From contig BMAG01000043.1 in the NCBI GenBank assembly GCA_014132595.1, positions 115,878-179,877 on the forward strand: a stretch of DNA of 64,000 nucleotides. The letters are read 5' to 3'. Of this stretch, positions 9,008 to 18,216 are shown piece after piece. Within the stretch, counting starts at the first letter, position 1, and each line of letters opens with the position of its first letter. The notes below the pieces were generated by a model. That model searched no databases. It was given only the letters and a program-made list of their open reading frames with translations, and was not told where the DNA came from. A program made the translations under genes and the position numbers. This DNA is from Gammaproteobacteria bacterium (GTDB taxonomy: Bacteria > Pseudomonadota > Gammaproteobacteria > DSM-16500).

Positions 9008-10339
9008 GCAGAACTCTTTTGCAAGACGAAATCCGCGAGTATGAGTTTCTACATCATGCACACGCAAATAATCTATCGAGTGTTGCGCAAGTTGCAGTGA
9101 AACAAGCAGGGTTTCAAGATCTCTTTTGTATGCGGGATGAGAAGTAAATTGTGCTAAGAAAGATTTGCGTGAATGCCCGACTAATATACGAATACCGAGC
9201 TTATGAAAATGATCAATATTTTTTATAATTTCCAGGGATTGTTCTGCTGTCTTGCCAAAACCTATCCCTGGATCAAAGATAAGTCGTGAAGGGTCAATAC
9301 CTGATTTTTCTAATTCAGCAAGCCGCAGTTCGGCCCATTGAAAAATAAGAGGTACCGGATCCTGATTTAATGGCAGATGATAGTTTTTTTGAGTGGGTAT
9401 GCCTAAGTGATGCATAAATACAATATCACAGGGATAAGTATTTATTACATGGCGCATGTTAGAGTTGTTTAACCCACTGACATCGTTAATCCAGTCGACA
9501 CCAAGCTTTAATGCTTTTTCAGCGACTTCCGCATGACGTGTATCTACACTGATTTTGGGCGGAATGAAAAAAAGATCTTTTTCAGAAAGCGTTTTAGTTA
9601 ACAATGGGGCTAAGCGATCCCATTCTTCATCAGGACTAATAGGTTTTGCATTGGGTCCGGTGGCTTCGGCGCCAAAATCAAGAATTTCTGCACCTGTATT
9701 GACTAAGTGCTGGATATGATTCCATGCGATCGTCTCTTGATTTAGTATGCCATCTGATGAGAAAGAATCTGGTGTGAGATTTACAATACCCACCCATTGA
9801 GGTGTGTCGATGCGTTGAGAAATTTGCCGAGTGTGTAAAGGTGCGGTTCCTGCGAATCTTCCGCCCCAATCTGCGGCAAGCTCGCTTGCTGTTTTTCCTT
9901 GAAGAGGTCCAGGTAATGGATACCGCCAGCGAGGAGCGACATCGGCAAGGGGCCATAATGCAAAAGGCCTTTCATGCAAATGTTCATGGGGTATATGCAG
10001 CGCATTTTCATAAAGAATTAAGTCATCCCATGCTAACAAGTCAATATCAATAATGCGGGGGCCCCAGTGCTCTTTTTCAGAACTTTTTAACTGCTTCTCA
10101 ATTTTTTTAGTGTGTTGCAAAAGTTCTAAGGGAGTGAGATGGGTTTCACAACGAAGTGCTAAATTAAGATGAGGTCTATTCCAGGCAGGGGGTGCATTTT
10201 CGGGTAAAAGGGCATCGGAGATATAAACAGGAGAAATTTGTTGCACAGAAAAGCGAGGTATTTTTTTGATTAAATCAAACGCCCTGCGTAAATTTGACAT
10301 ACGATCATTGAGATTAGTACCTAAGCCCAGAACTACCAT
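9002..10339 (-). CDS. folKP: Fused HPPK-DHPS: hydroxymethyldihydropterin pyrophosphokinase / dihydropteroate synthase
   Basis: Two consecutive folate enzymes in one 445-residue chain. Residues about 1-150 are FolK (opening VVLGLGTNLNDRM, with RIIDIDLL near residue 100). Residues about 175-445 are FolP (GIVNLTPDSFSSDG, the sulfonamide-target loop region, DPGIGFGKT near 355 and GHSRKSFL near 393). FolK-FolP fusions are known, for example in Francisella, but most gammaproteobacteria keep the genes separate. The ATG overlaps the folB stop by one base, so transcription is folB then folKP. The FolP part lacks nothing obvious. Confidence 0.95.
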   Translation of the reverse strand: MVVLGLGTNLNDRMSNLRRAFDLIKKIPRFSVQQISPVYISDALLPENAPPAWNRPHLNLALRCETHLTPLELLQHTKKIEKQLKSSEKEHWGPRIIDIDLLAWDDLILYENALHIPHEHLHERPFALWPLADVAPRWRYPLPGPLQGKTASELAADWGGRFAGTAPLHTRQISQRIDTPQWVGIVNLTPDSFSSDGILNQETIAWNHIQHLVNTGAEILDFGAEATGPNAKPISPDEEWDRLAPLLTKTLSEKDLFFIPPKISVDTRHAEVAEKALKLGVDWINDVSGLNNSNMRHVINTYPCDIVFMHHLGIPTQKNYHLPLNQDPVPLIFQWAELRLAELEKSGIDPSRLIFDPGIGFGKTAEQSLEIIKNIDHFHKLGIRILVGHSRKSFLAQFTSHPAYKRDLETLLVSLQLAQHSIDYLRVHDVETHTRGFRLAKEFCL

Positions 10340-10710
10340 TATTTATCTCCATAACAAAAACTTGCCCCTTCGATAGGTATGGCTGCAGATAATAACGGTT
10401 TTTTTGTCACTTTTATATGAACTGAAAGAGACTCTTTAAAAAATTGTTTGGCTAATTGATAAATTTCATAGGTAACATGTTCAAGTAGATGAAATGAACG
10501 CGAAGCCATTTGTATCGCAAGTTGCTGAATGAAAGAATCATAGCAATAAGTATCTTTTAGCTGATCGGTAAGACAAGCAGAGGGAGGTTGCAAAAAATCG
10601 ATATCCATGTCGATTCTGACGGATTGTGGTTTTGAACGTTCTGCATCTGACACTCCTAATGAAATCGCAAGCTCAAGCTGTTTTAAGGATATGCGCGAAT
10701 AATTGTTCAT
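10339..10710 (-). CDS. folB: Dihydroneopterin aldolase
   Basis: 123 residues, the normal FolB length; converts dihydroneopterin to hydroxymethyldihydropterin and glycolaldehyde just upstream of the HPPK step. Family features: an opening SRISLKQLELAISLGV strand, the ERSKPQSVRIDMDI segment with the active-site Glu region, and C-terminal IKVTKKPLLS with the conserved lysine. It is followed directly by folKP, with the stop and start codons sharing one base. Confidence 0.9.
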   Translation of the reverse strand: MNNYSRISLKQLELAISLGVSDAERSKPQSVRIDMDIDFLQPPSACLTDQLKDTYCYDSFIQQLAIQMASRSFHLLEHVTYEIYQLAKQFFKESLSVHIKVTKKPLLSAAIPIEGASFCYGDK

Positions 10711-10725
10711 TTAAAAAATACCTAA

Positions 10726-11181
10726 TCATTGAGTGCAATTAAATGAGGTTCCATCATTGGTTGACATACAAGATTTGTAACTATCCAATGTCACGGTGGC
10801 TACAAGTTTGGTTGGAGAAGTGACCCAGCAACCTTCTTGCCATCTCCATTGTCCCCATCCCCACGAAAAACATTCATTGTCGACATAAGTACCCAGGCAT
10901 TGTAATGTTATGTCATTACCATTTTGTATGGCTCGGGCAGAATAAGCATCATATTTAAACCAGGCATTGATACTAGAAGGTGCGGGCATATACCCTTCTA
11001 ATATTTTTTTAATTGGGTCAAAGCTATAATATTTTTCTTCATTATCTTTTTGTTTTTCGACACGTATTTTCCATTGTTTTCCATCCGTCACATAATTATC
11101 CGGTGTTGGGCAGGGAATAGTAACAGGATTTGCAAATGCATTTGAAGAAACCAATAGTAACCAGGGGATCATTTTTTTCAT
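10726..11181 (-). CDS. Secreted cysteine-containing protein of unknown function
   Basis: About 151 residues beginning MKKMIPWLLLVSSNAFA, a clear signal peptide. The mature part starts near NPVTIPCP and has about seven cysteines, plus a Trp-rich patch with FSWGWGQWRWQEGCW. The paired cysteines suggest a disulfide-stabilised periplasmic or secreted protein. It resembles small secreted proteins of Legionella-type bacteria that start with a CP motif (possibly DUF3757), but I cannot confirm the family. I chose the ATG at 11181 because it begins the signal peptide; an upstream ATG would add ten polar residues. It ends 15 bases before folB and may share its transcript. Confidence 0.65.
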   Translation of the reverse strand: MKKMIPWLLLVSSNAFANPVTIPCPTPDNYVTDGKQWKIRVEKQKDNEEKYYSFDPIKKILEGYMPAPSSINAWFKYDAYSARAIQNGNDITLQCLGTYVDNECFSWGWGQWRWQEGCWVTSPTKLVATVTLDSYKSCMSTNDGTSFNCTQ

Positions 11182-11260
11182 TGTTTTTTCCCTAACCTTT
11201 AAAAAATGCAAGAGTAACTCAATTCTAAAATTTTACAAGCTAGATAAAGCAAGACATAAT

Positions 11261-11290
11261 TTGCACGAAATAGTACAGATATGGTACTGT
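11261..11290 (+). promoter_or_regulatory. Putative sufR promoter with operator-like inverted repeat
   Basis: TTGCAC at 11261-11266 and TACTGT at 11285-11290 could form a -35/-10 pair with an 18-base spacer. An inverted repeat AGTAC (11272-11276) and GTACT (11284-11288) sits between and over these elements, about 30 bases before the sufR ATG. This is where an Rrf2-type repressor would bind for autoregulation. The site is inferred, not a match to a known operator. Confidence 0.4.
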
Positions 11291-11318
11291 ATTATCCCAA
11301 CGTGAGATGTGGAAGATT

Positions 11319-11783
11319 ATGTTACAGATTAGTAAATTAACAGATTATGCCTTTATCATCTTAAGCCACATGGCGTTTGATAAAGAACGCGTTATAAGTG
11401 CGGCCTGGATAGCCCAAAAGACGCATGTTTCTCTTCCTACGGTAAGTAAGCTATTGAAAATTCTAGCAGAAAAAGGATTGGTTATTTCATTTCGTGGCCA
11501 AGGAGGCGGTTATCAATTGGCTAAAAATGCTACAGACCTGACAGTGGCAGATATTGTTGCGGCGATTGAAGGAAAATTGGGCATGACAGAATGTTGTACT
11601 TCTGAAAATGCATGTGCTTTGGATTCTCATTGTACCATCAAAGAAAACTGGCAGATTGTTAATAAAATGATTCATTCCGTATTAGCAGGACTTACCTTAC
11701 ATGATATGATCCGCCCGCTTGCAAGGAATGCGATGGCATTGAGGGGAATTCCTGTGATAGTAGAAGGTGCTTCAAATGACTAA
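11319..11783 (+). CDS. sufR: Rrf2-family SUF operon regulator (SufR/IscR-like)
   Basis: 154-residue winged-helix regulator. It opens [12 protein letters not shown], the N-terminus of the Rrf2 SUF-regulator subfamily, and shows the recognition-helix region [19 protein letters not shown] and the wing [11 protein letters not shown]. Three cysteines spaced C-x5-C-x5-C in [13 protein letters not shown] are the expected Fe-S cluster ligands, as in IscR. The first gene of the SUF cluster, it probably represses the operon when cluster supply is adequate. Its stop overlaps the sufB ATG by eight bases. ATG 11319 is preceded by GGAAG. Confidence 0.9.
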   Translation: MLQISKLTDYAFIILSHMAFDKERVISAAWIAQKTHVSLPTVSKLLKILAEKGLVISFRGQGGGYQLAKNATDLTVADIVAAIEGKLGMTECCTSENACALDSHCTIKENWQIVNKMIHSVLAGLTLHDMIRPLARNAMALRGIPVIVEGASND

Positions 11784-13218
11784 TCAGTATTTAAAACAAA
11801 TAGTTAACAAAAATTATCAATACGGTTTTATTACCGCGATTGAGTCGGAGACCTTTGCGCCTGGTTTGTCAGAAGAAGTTATTCGTCAGATTTCCAAACT
11901 TAAAAATGAACCTGAATTTATGCTCGCCTGGCGTTTGAAGGCTTATCAACATTGGTTGACGCTTTCTCCGCCGAAATGGGCCCATGTGAACTTCCCGGAA
12001 ATCGATTACCAGAACATTATTTATTATTCGGCACCCAAAGTTAAAAAAGACGGTCCTAAAAGCTTAGAAGAAGTGGATCCCAAATTATTGGAAACCTATA
12101 AAAAGTTAGGAATCCCTTTGCACGAGCAAGGTCGTTTAGCAGGGGTTGCTGTCGATGCTGTGTTTGATAGCGTGTCTGTCGCAACCACTTTTAAAACTAA
12201 ATTGGCTGAAGCGGGCGTAATTTTTTGTTCTTTTTCTGAAGCGGTACAAGAGCACCCTGAATTAGTGGAAAAATATTTAGGTTCCGTTGTGCCCTATCGC
12301 GATAATTTTTTTGCAGCGCTTAATTCAGCTGTTTTTAGCGATGGTTCTTTTGTTTATATTCCGGCGGGGGTGCGCTGTCCGATGGAGCTGTCAACGTATT
12401 TTCGTATTAATGCAGCAAACACAGGTCAGTTTGAACGTACATTGATTATTGCGGATAGAGATAGCCATGTTAGTTATCTGGAAGGTTGCACTGCGCCGAT
12501 GCGTGATGAAAATCAATTGCATGCGGCTGTGGTTGAGTTGGTAGCGCTTGATAATGCAGAAATAAAATATTCTACCGTGCAAAATTGGTATCCTGGCGAT
12601 GAAGAGGGTCGCGGCGGAATATATAATTTTGTGACAAAGCGCGGGGCTTGTCGTGGGAAGCATTCAAAAATTTCCTGGACGCAGATTGAGACTGGTTCTG
12701 CGATTACCTGGAAATATCCTAGTGTTATTTTGCAAGGCGATCATTCGGTGGGTGAGTTCTATTCCGTAGCTTTAACAAATCATCGTCAGCAAGCAGATAC
12801 AGGCACGAAAATGATTCACATGGGTAAGAATACGCGTAGCACGATTATCTCGAAAGGAATCTCGGCGGGATTTGGCCAGAATACCTATCGCGGTTTGGTG
12901 CGTGTATTGCCGCAAGCCCAAGGCGCACGAAACTTTACTCAGTGCGAGTCGCTTTTATTAGGTGATACGTGCGGTGCACATACTTTTCCGTACATTGAAG
13001 TAAAAAATCCAACAGCAAAAATAGAACATGAAGCCTACACCTCAAAGATTGGAGTTGATCAGTTATTTTATTGTCGCCAACGCGGCCTAAGCATGGAGGA
13101 TGCGGTCTGCATGATTGTGAACGGGTTTTGCAAACGTGTATTTAATGAATTACCGATGGAGTTTGCGGTTGAAGCACAAAAATTATTAGAAGTAAGTTTA
13201 GAGGGGAGTGTAGGTTAA
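11776..13218 (+). CDS. sufB: Fe-S cluster scaffold protein SufB
   Basis: About 480 residues, normal for SufB, the scaffold subunit of the SufBC2D complex. Conserved segments include [41 protein letters not shown], the core beta-helix residues [25 protein letters not shown] split across 12650-12720, and QCESLLLGD. It starts inside the end of sufR and its stop overlaps the sufC ATG by one base. Confidence 0.97.
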   Translation: MTNQYLKQIVNKNYQYGFITAIESETFAPGLSEEVIRQISKLKNEPEFMLAWRLKAYQHWLTLSPPKWAHVNFPEIDYQNIIYYSAPKVKKDGPKSLEEVDPKLLETYKKLGIPLHEQGRLAGVAVDAVFDSVSVATTFKTKLAEAGVIFCSFSEAVQEHPELVEKYLGSVVPYRDNFFAALNSAVFSDGSFVYIPAGVRCPMELSTYFRINAANTGQFERTLIIADRDSHVSYLEGCTAPMRDENQLHAAVVELVALDNAEIKYSTVQNWYPGDEEGRGGIYNFVTKRGACRGKHSKISWTQIETGSAITWKYPSVILQGDHSVGEFYSVALTNHRQQADTGTKMIHMGKNTRSTIISKGISAGFGQNTYRGLVRVLPQAQGARNFTQCESLLLGDTCGAHTFPYIEVKNPTAKIEHEAYTSKIGVDQLFYCRQRGLSMEDAVCMIVNGFCKRVFNELPMEFAVEAQKLLEVSLEGSVG

Positions 13219-13988
13219 TGCTGAAAATTAAAAATTTACACGCGTCTATTCAAGACGAGAAGCAAAAAACAAAATCAATCTTGCGCGGGATTGATTTGCA
13301 TGTAAAACCGGGCGAGGTTCATGCCATCATGGGGCCGAATGGTTCTGGGAAAAGTACACTTGCAAATATTCTAGCAGGCCGTGAGGAATATCAGATCACG
13401 CAAGGAGAAATGTGGCTGGATGGACAAAATTTAATGGATTTACCGCCTGAAGCACGTGCAACGGCGGGATTGTTTTTAGCTTTCCAGTATCCAGTGGAAA
13501 TTCCTGGCGTTAATAATATGTATTTTTTAAAAGCGGCTGTAAATAGCGTGCGTAAGCAGCGTCAATTGCCGCCATTAGATGCGATGGATTTTCTAACGTT
13601 GATAAAAAGCAAAATGAAAGAAGTCGGCATGGATGAGAAATTTTTAAACCGTGCGGTCAATGAAGGTTTTTCGGGCGGAGAAAAAAAGCGTAATGAAATT
13701 TTACAGATGCTAATGCTTGAGCCTAAGCTTGCGATTTTAGACGAAACAGATTCTGGACTGGATATTGATGCCTTACAAAGTGTTGCCAAGGGCGTTAATA
13801 GTTTACGCGATCCTAATCGTAGCATTGTTGTCGTCACACATTACCAACGTTTATTAAGTTATATTGTGCCAGACGTCGTGCATGTAATGGTAAAAGGACA
13901 AATTATTAAATCAGGCGGAAAAGAACTTGCGCTGGAATTAGAAGAAAAAGGATATGGTTGGTTAAACGAGAATGTGGAGCAGGTATGA
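13218..13988 (+). CDS. sufC: SUF system ATPase SufC
   Basis: 256-residue ABC-type ATPase that drives the SufBCD scaffold. Walker A GPNGSGKST, signature FSGGEKKRNE, Walker B LAILDETDSGLD and the switch His in VVVTHYQR are all intact. It lacks membrane segments, as expected for SufC. It overlaps sufB by one base and the sufD ATG by four (ATGA). Confidence 0.97.
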   Translation: MLKIKNLHASIQDEKQKTKSILRGIDLHVKPGEVHAIMGPNGSGKSTLANILAGREEYQITQGEMWLDGQNLMDLPPEARATAGLFLAFQYPVEIPGVNNMYFLKAAVNSVRKQRQLPPLDAMDFLTLIKSKMKEVGMDEKFLNRAVNEGFSGGEKKRNEILQMLMLEPKLAILDETDSGLDIDALQSVAKGVNSLRDPNRSIVVVTHYQRLLSYIVPDVVHVMVKGQIIKSGGKELALELEEKGYGWLNENVEQV

Positions 13989-15280
13989 GCGCGGCTTTAA
14001 GAATGTCTACTTGGCTTGAAAGCTTATTTACAGACGTGTCTGCGGATTTGCAACCGTCATGGCTGCAAGTATTCCGCGCACAGCAATTTGAAAAATTTCT
14101 ACATCGCGGTTTGCCTACTCGCAAAGAAGAATGGTGGAAATATACAAATGTTGCTTATTTAGAGAAAACAAAGTTTAGTTTTCCTGTTCTTTCAGAAATT
14201 ACAAAAATACCGCTTAAAAAAACATTGGATTCGGCCATCTTAATGGTTTTTAAAAATGGTCGTTTTTCGCAAGAATTGTCGAGAACTCATCTGCTGCCGC
14301 CCGAGGTTATTTTATCGCCTTTAAATCAGGCAATCATTACTCATGAAAATTTAATTAAACCGTATTTACTCAAGAAACAGCCTGAATTACGGAATTCTTT
14401 AGCTTATTTAAATTCAGCGTTCGCAAGAGACGGCATGTTTTTGTATGTTCCTGAAAACTGCATTGTTCCCTACCCTATTCATTTATTATTTTTAAATACC
14501 GAACAGGATGACTTTATTTCTTGTCCACGCAATATTGTTATTGTTAAGGAAAATGCTCAGGTAAAAATAATGGAAGAACATGCAGCCTATCAAGCAAATA
14601 ATTATTTTACAAATGTGATGACTGAGCTGTATGTGTCCGCTTATGCTTGTCTGGATTATTATAAGCTGCAAAATGAAAGCAGTACCGCAACACATGTTGC
14701 TGATATTCAAGTTCAGCAAAAGCACGATAGCCATGTTAATACTTTTTTTGCAGATTATGGAAGCCGGTTAGCACGTGAAGATTTAACGGTGAATATGCAT
14801 GAACGTAATGCAGCTTGCCACATGAATGGACTTTATCTTTTGGAGCAGGATGAGCAGCAGATTGATAATCATATTTATGTGGATCATGTTGCGACGAATT
14901 GCAACAGTTCTATGTTATATAAAGGGATTTTAGATAAAAAATCTCAAGCTGTATTTAATGGAAAAGTTTTTGCCCATGCTGGTGCTAAACAAACGCATGC
15001 GAAACAGTCGAATCATAATTTATTATTATCTCCCATGGCAGAAGTGAACACTAAACCGGAATTAGAAATTTATGCTGATGATGTGAAATGTACGCATGGT
15101 GCAACAGTAGGTCAACTGGATGAAAACGCTTTGTTTTATTTACGTGCCAGGGGTATTGAAAAACAAGAGGCATTACAAATTTTAGCTCAGGCATTTGTAG
15201 AAGAAGTCATGCAAAAAATAGCTGATCCTGATGTAAAAAAATATATTCAGCAGCAAGTGAGGCAGCATGCAAACTTATAA
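13985..15280 (+). CDS. sufD: Fe-S cluster assembly protein SufD
   Basis: About 431 residues, the second beta-helix subunit of SufBC2D. The N-terminal segment has RGLPTRKEEWWKYTNV, typical of SufD, and the C-terminal part has the family's TKPELEIYADDVKCTHGATVG motif (split across 15050-15110), followed by LFYLRARGIEKQEA. The ATG at 13985 overlaps the sufC stop. The gene overlaps sufS by 14 bases. Confidence 0.95.
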   Translation: MSAALRMSTWLESLFTDVSADLQPSWLQVFRAQQFEKFLHRGLPTRKEEWWKYTNVAYLEKTKFSFPVLSEITKIPLKKTLDSAILMVFKNGRFSQELSRTHLLPPEVILSPLNQAIITHENLIKPYLLKKQPELRNSLAYLNSAFARDGMFLYVPENCIVPYPIHLLFLNTEQDDFISCPRNIVIVKENAQVKIMEEHAAYQANNYFTNVMTELYVSAYACLDYYKLQNESSTATHVADIQVQQKHDSHVNTFFADYGSRLAREDLTVNMHERNAACHMNGLYLLEQDEQQIDNHIYVDHVATNCNSSMLYKGILDKKSQAVFNGKVFAHAGAKQTHAKQSNHNLLLSPMAEVNTKPELEIYADDVKCTHGATVGQLDENALFYLRARGIEKQEALQILAQAFVEEVMQKIADPDVKKYIQQQVRQHANL

Positions 15281-16475
15281 AAATGATTTTCCAATCTTAA
15301 AGCAGGCTATCCACGGCAAACCGTTAGTCTATTTAGATAGCAGTGCGACGACTCAAAAACCAGAATGTGTGATTGAGGCTATTTCTAATTATTATTGCAA
15401 TGATCATGCGAATGTACATCGGGGCGTTTATGAGTTGAGTGAGCGAGCGACACGTTTATATGAAAAAACTCGTAAAAAAGTGCAATGGTTTATTAATGCC
15501 GCGCATGCCCATGAGATTATTTTCACACGAGGAGCTACCGAGAGTATCAATTTAGTGGCCCAAAGTTATGGGCGATCTCATTTTAAAGCAGGCGATGAAG
15601 TTATTCTGAGTGTCATGGAGCATCATTCTAATATCGTGCCTTGGCAAATGCTGCAAAATCAGATTGGGATTGAGTTAAAAATTATTCCTGTTTCTGATGC
15701 AGGTGAGCTTGAAATGGCCGCGTATGAAAAATTATTTTCACCAAGAACAAAGATGGTTGCGATTTCCCATGCATCGAATGTTTTAGGAACGCTCAATCCT
15801 TTAAAAAAAATAATTGAGATGGCTCATGCACAAAACGTACCGGTATTAGTTGATGGTGCTGCCGCATTTTCACATATATCCTTGGATATGCAAGCTCTGG
15901 ACTGTGATTTTTATGTTTTTTCCGCACATAAGGCATATGGTCCGACTGGTGTTGGTGTGTTATATGGCAAGACGGCTTTACTTGAGAGAATGCCGCCTTA
16001 TCAGGGCGGAGGTTCGATGATTGAACGAGTGTCTTTAGAAAAAACTACGTATGCAGAGCTACCCTATAAATTTGAAGCAGGAACTCCTGCGATTGCTGAT
16101 GTCATTGGATTTTATTCAGCTTTGCATTATCTAGAAAAAGTAGGAATGAAAGCGATAGCAGAGCATGAGCAAGCATTATTGCATTATGCAACATCAAAGT
16201 TGGCTGCCATTTCAGGATTAAGAATCCTAGGTACGGCAAAGGAAAAAGTGGGAGTGCTTTCTTTTGTGTTAGAGGGAATACATCCTCATGATATCGGAAC
16301 GATTCTGGATAGTGAAGGAGTTGCTATTCGAGCGGGACATCATTGTGCAATGCCTTTAATGGATAGATACAAAATTCCTGCCTGTGTAAGAGTTTCTTTT
16401 GGTTTATATAATTCAAAAGAAGATGTCGACGCATTAATGACAGGGATGAAAAAAGTCCTGGAGGTATTTAAATAA
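15267..16475 (+). CDS. sufS: Cysteine desulfurase SufS
   Basis: 402-residue class-II cysteine desulfurase. The PLP lysine lies in FSAHKAYGPTGVGVLYG, and the persulfide cysteine lies in RAGHHCAMPLMD near residue 364, the short-loop context of SufS rather than the longer mobile loop of IscS. It opens FPILKQAIHGKPLVYLDSSATTQKP, with VHRGVYELSERAT shortly after. The partner here appears to be SufU rather than SufE, as no sufE is in the cluster. It starts within sufD and its stop overlaps sufU by one base. Confidence 0.97.
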   Translation: MQTYKNDFPILKQAIHGKPLVYLDSSATTQKPECVIEAISNYYCNDHANVHRGVYELSERATRLYEKTRKKVQWFINAAHAHEIIFTRGATESINLVAQSYGRSHFKAGDEVILSVMEHHSNIVPWQMLQNQIGIELKIIPVSDAGELEMAAYEKLFSPRTKMVAISHASNVLGTLNPLKKIIEMAHAQNVPVLVDGAAAFSHISLDMQALDCDFYVFSAHKAYGPTGVGVLYGKTALLERMPPYQGGGSMIERVSLEKTTYAELPYKFEAGTPAIADVIGFYSALHYLEKVGMKAIAEHEQALLHYATSKLAAISGLRILGTAKEKVGVLSFVLEGIHPHDIGTILDSEGVAIRAGHHCAMPLMDRYKIPACVRVSFGLYNSKEDVDALMTGMKKVLEVFK

Positions 16476-16927
16476 TGTCTGAATTACGTGAACTCTATCA
16501 GGAAGTCATCATTGATCATGGCAGGCATCCCAGAAATTTCGGCGTTTTGGAGAATGCAACAAAACAACAGGAAGGATTTAATCCTTTGTGCGGCGATAAA
16601 ATTATATTATTTGTGCGAGAAAATGACGGAGTTTTTCTTGATTTGAAATTTGATGGTTGTGGTTGTGCCATTTCAATGGCTTCAGCATCTTTGATGACAG
16701 AATGTTTGAAAGGAAAAACAATAAAGGAAATTCAGGATATATTTAATCTATTTCATCGGTGGGTCATGAATGAAACAGATTCAGATTTATCTCAGGAAAA
16801 ATTAGGTAAATTAGCGGTTTTAGGTGGTGTGAGAGAATTTCCTTCGAGAGTAAAATGCGCAACGTTAGCTTGGCATACATTGAAAGCGGTGCTTGAAGGA
16901 GAAAAGCTACAAGTCACTACGGAATGA
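16475..16927 (+). CDS. sufU: SufU-type sulfur-transfer/scaffold protein
   Basis: 150 residues with the IscU/SufU fold. Three conserved cysteines sit in NPLCGDKI, FDGCGCAISMASASLM and RVKCATLAWHTL, together with the Asp after the first, the zinc-binding set of SufU. An insertion between the second and third cysteines (FNLFHRWVMNETDSD region) is typical of SufU and absent from IscU. SufU activates SufS by accepting persulfide sulfur. It is immediately downstream of sufS with a one-base overlap. Confidence 0.93.
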   Translation: MSELRELYQEVIIDHGRHPRNFGVLENATKQQEGFNPLCGDKIILFVRENDGVFLDLKFDGCGCAISMASASLMTECLKGKTIKEIQDIFNLFHRWVMNETDSDLSQEKLGKLAVLGGVREFPSRVKCATLAWHTLKAVLEGEKLQVTTE

Positions 16928-16972
16928 AGTAATGTGTTTACTACAAACGTTATAGCGAATGAGGTGAGCGAC

Positions 16973-17311
16973 ATGATTACATTGACAGATGCAGCGATCC
17001 AACATATTAAAAATATGTTAGATAAAACGAAAAATAGCGTAGGATTTCGTTTGTCAGTTAAAAAAACAGGTTGTTCTGGCTATGCCTATGTTCCTACGAT
17101 TGTGGATCAAGTTATGCCGGATGATTTGCATTTCATCGCACAAGAGAATGTGTCTGTTTTTATCGATCCGGCCTGTGAAGATTTTATTAAAGGCGTTGTC
17201 ATTGATTATACTTCTGATAACAGCATAGGGTTACAACAGAAACGGTTAATATTTATTAATCCTAATGAAAAAAATCGCTGCGGTTGCGGCGAAAGTTTTA
17301 CTATTGAGTAA
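16973..17311 (+). CDS. sufA: A-type Fe-S carrier SufA/HesB family
   Basis: 112-residue A-type carrier that passes assembled clusters to client proteins. It opens MITLTDAAIQHIKNML and has the three conserved cysteines, in KKTGCSGYAYV and in the C-terminal RCGCGESF. GAGGTGAG lies just upstream of the ATG at 16973, which decides the start against an in-frame extension of 13 codons. It sits 45 bases after sufU and six before sufT. Confidence 0.93.
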   Translation: MITLTDAAIQHIKNMLDKTKNSVGFRLSVKKTGCSGYAYVPTIVDQVMPDDLHFIAQENVSVFIDPACEDFIKGVVIDYTSDNSIGLQQKRLIFINPNEKNRCGCGESFTIE

Positions 17312-17317
17312 TTGATT

Positions 17318-17854
17318 ATGTTTAAACAGGATACCATAGAAGTACTGCGCGAATGTGAGGCTTTGCTTATTCCCTCAGGTGTTAAAGTTACGATTCAAAA
17401 AGGCTCTTTGGTCATGATTACTCAAGCGTTAGGGAATGCCTATACCGTTTATGTTAATGGAAATCTTGCACGTGTGGCTGGTAAAGATGGCGATGCACTG
17501 GGTATGGTGATTTTAAATGACGATGATGTGAATGACCTTGAAGGTAGCCTTGAGGATAAAGTATGGACTGTTTTGAAAAGCTGCTTTGATCCAGAAATTC
17601 CAGTCAATATCGTCGATTTGGGTTTAGTTTACGAATGCCATATTCTAAAACAGGATGCAGGTTATTCTGTAGCGATTAAAATGACGCTAACAGCAGCAGG
17701 ATGCGGCATGGGCCCTGTGCTTGTTGCTGATATTGAGCAAAAAGTTCGTGAGATTTTCGATGTCAAAGAGGTTAAAGTCGAGCTCGTTTTTGAGCCCCCT
17801 TGGAGCCGCAGCATGATGAGTGATGTTGCGAAGCTGCAGTTAGGGATGTTGTAA
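17318..17854 (+). CDS. sufT: SUF-associated protein SufT
   Basis: About 178 residues with an N-terminal extension (residues 1-75) and a C-terminal MIP18/DUF59 domain (VWTVLKSCFDPEIPVNIVDLGLVYEC; LTAAGCGMGPVLVADIE). This two-part layout matches the SUF-associated SufT family, implicated in Fe-S maturation under high demand. The cysteine in AAGCGMGP is the conserved family residue. An ATG at 17318 is preferred to a TTG at 17312. It is the last SUF gene, 41 bases before the glutaredoxin. Confidence 0.9.
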   Translation: MFKQDTIEVLRECEALLIPSGVKVTIQKGSLVMITQALGNAYTVYVNGNLARVAGKDGDALGMVILNDDDVNDLEGSLEDKVWTVLKSCFDPEIPVNIVDLGLVYECHILKQDAGYSVAIKMTLTAAGCGMGPVLVADIEQKVREIFDVKEVKVELVFEPPWSRSMMSDVAKLQLGML

Positions 17855-17895
17855 ACAGTTACTGTAATTTTATTATTCCAAGAAGAGGAAACGTT

Positions 17896-18216
17896 ATGAC
17901 AATACATGAAAAAATTAAACAGCAAATTGAGTCTAACCCTATCATTCTTTATATGAAAGGATCGGCGCAATTTCCGCAATGTGGCTTTTCATCACATGCA
18001 GTGCGCTTATTGCAAGATTGTGGTGTAAAAGATTTTATGACTGTGAATGTATTGGAGGATCCTGAAATTCGTCAAGGCATTAAAGAATTTTCTAATTGGC
18101 CGACAATTCCCCAGCTTTATGTTAAAGGCGAATTCATCGGCGGCAGTGATATCATGACAGAAATGCATGCAAGCGGAGAACTGCAAAACTTAGTCCAGTT
18201 TGCGCTTGGCGGATAA
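17896..18216 (+). CDS. grxD: Monothiol glutaredoxin, Grx4 type
   Basis: 106-residue CGFS-type glutaredoxin that holds a [2Fe-2S] cluster with glutathione and relays clusters from the SUF machinery. The motif is FPQCGFSSHA, preceded by ILYMKGSAQ and followed by NWPTIPQLYVKGEFIGGSDI. The ribosome binding site AAGAGGA precedes the ATG. Placement at the end of the SUF operon fits this role. The last 27 bases overlap the convergent mgtC-like gene. Confidence 0.96.
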   Translation: MTIHEKIKQQIESNPIILYMKGSAQFPQCGFSSHAVRLLQDCGVKDFMTVNVLEDPEIRQGIKEFSNWPTIPQLYVKGEFIGGSDIMTEMHASGELQNLVQFALGG

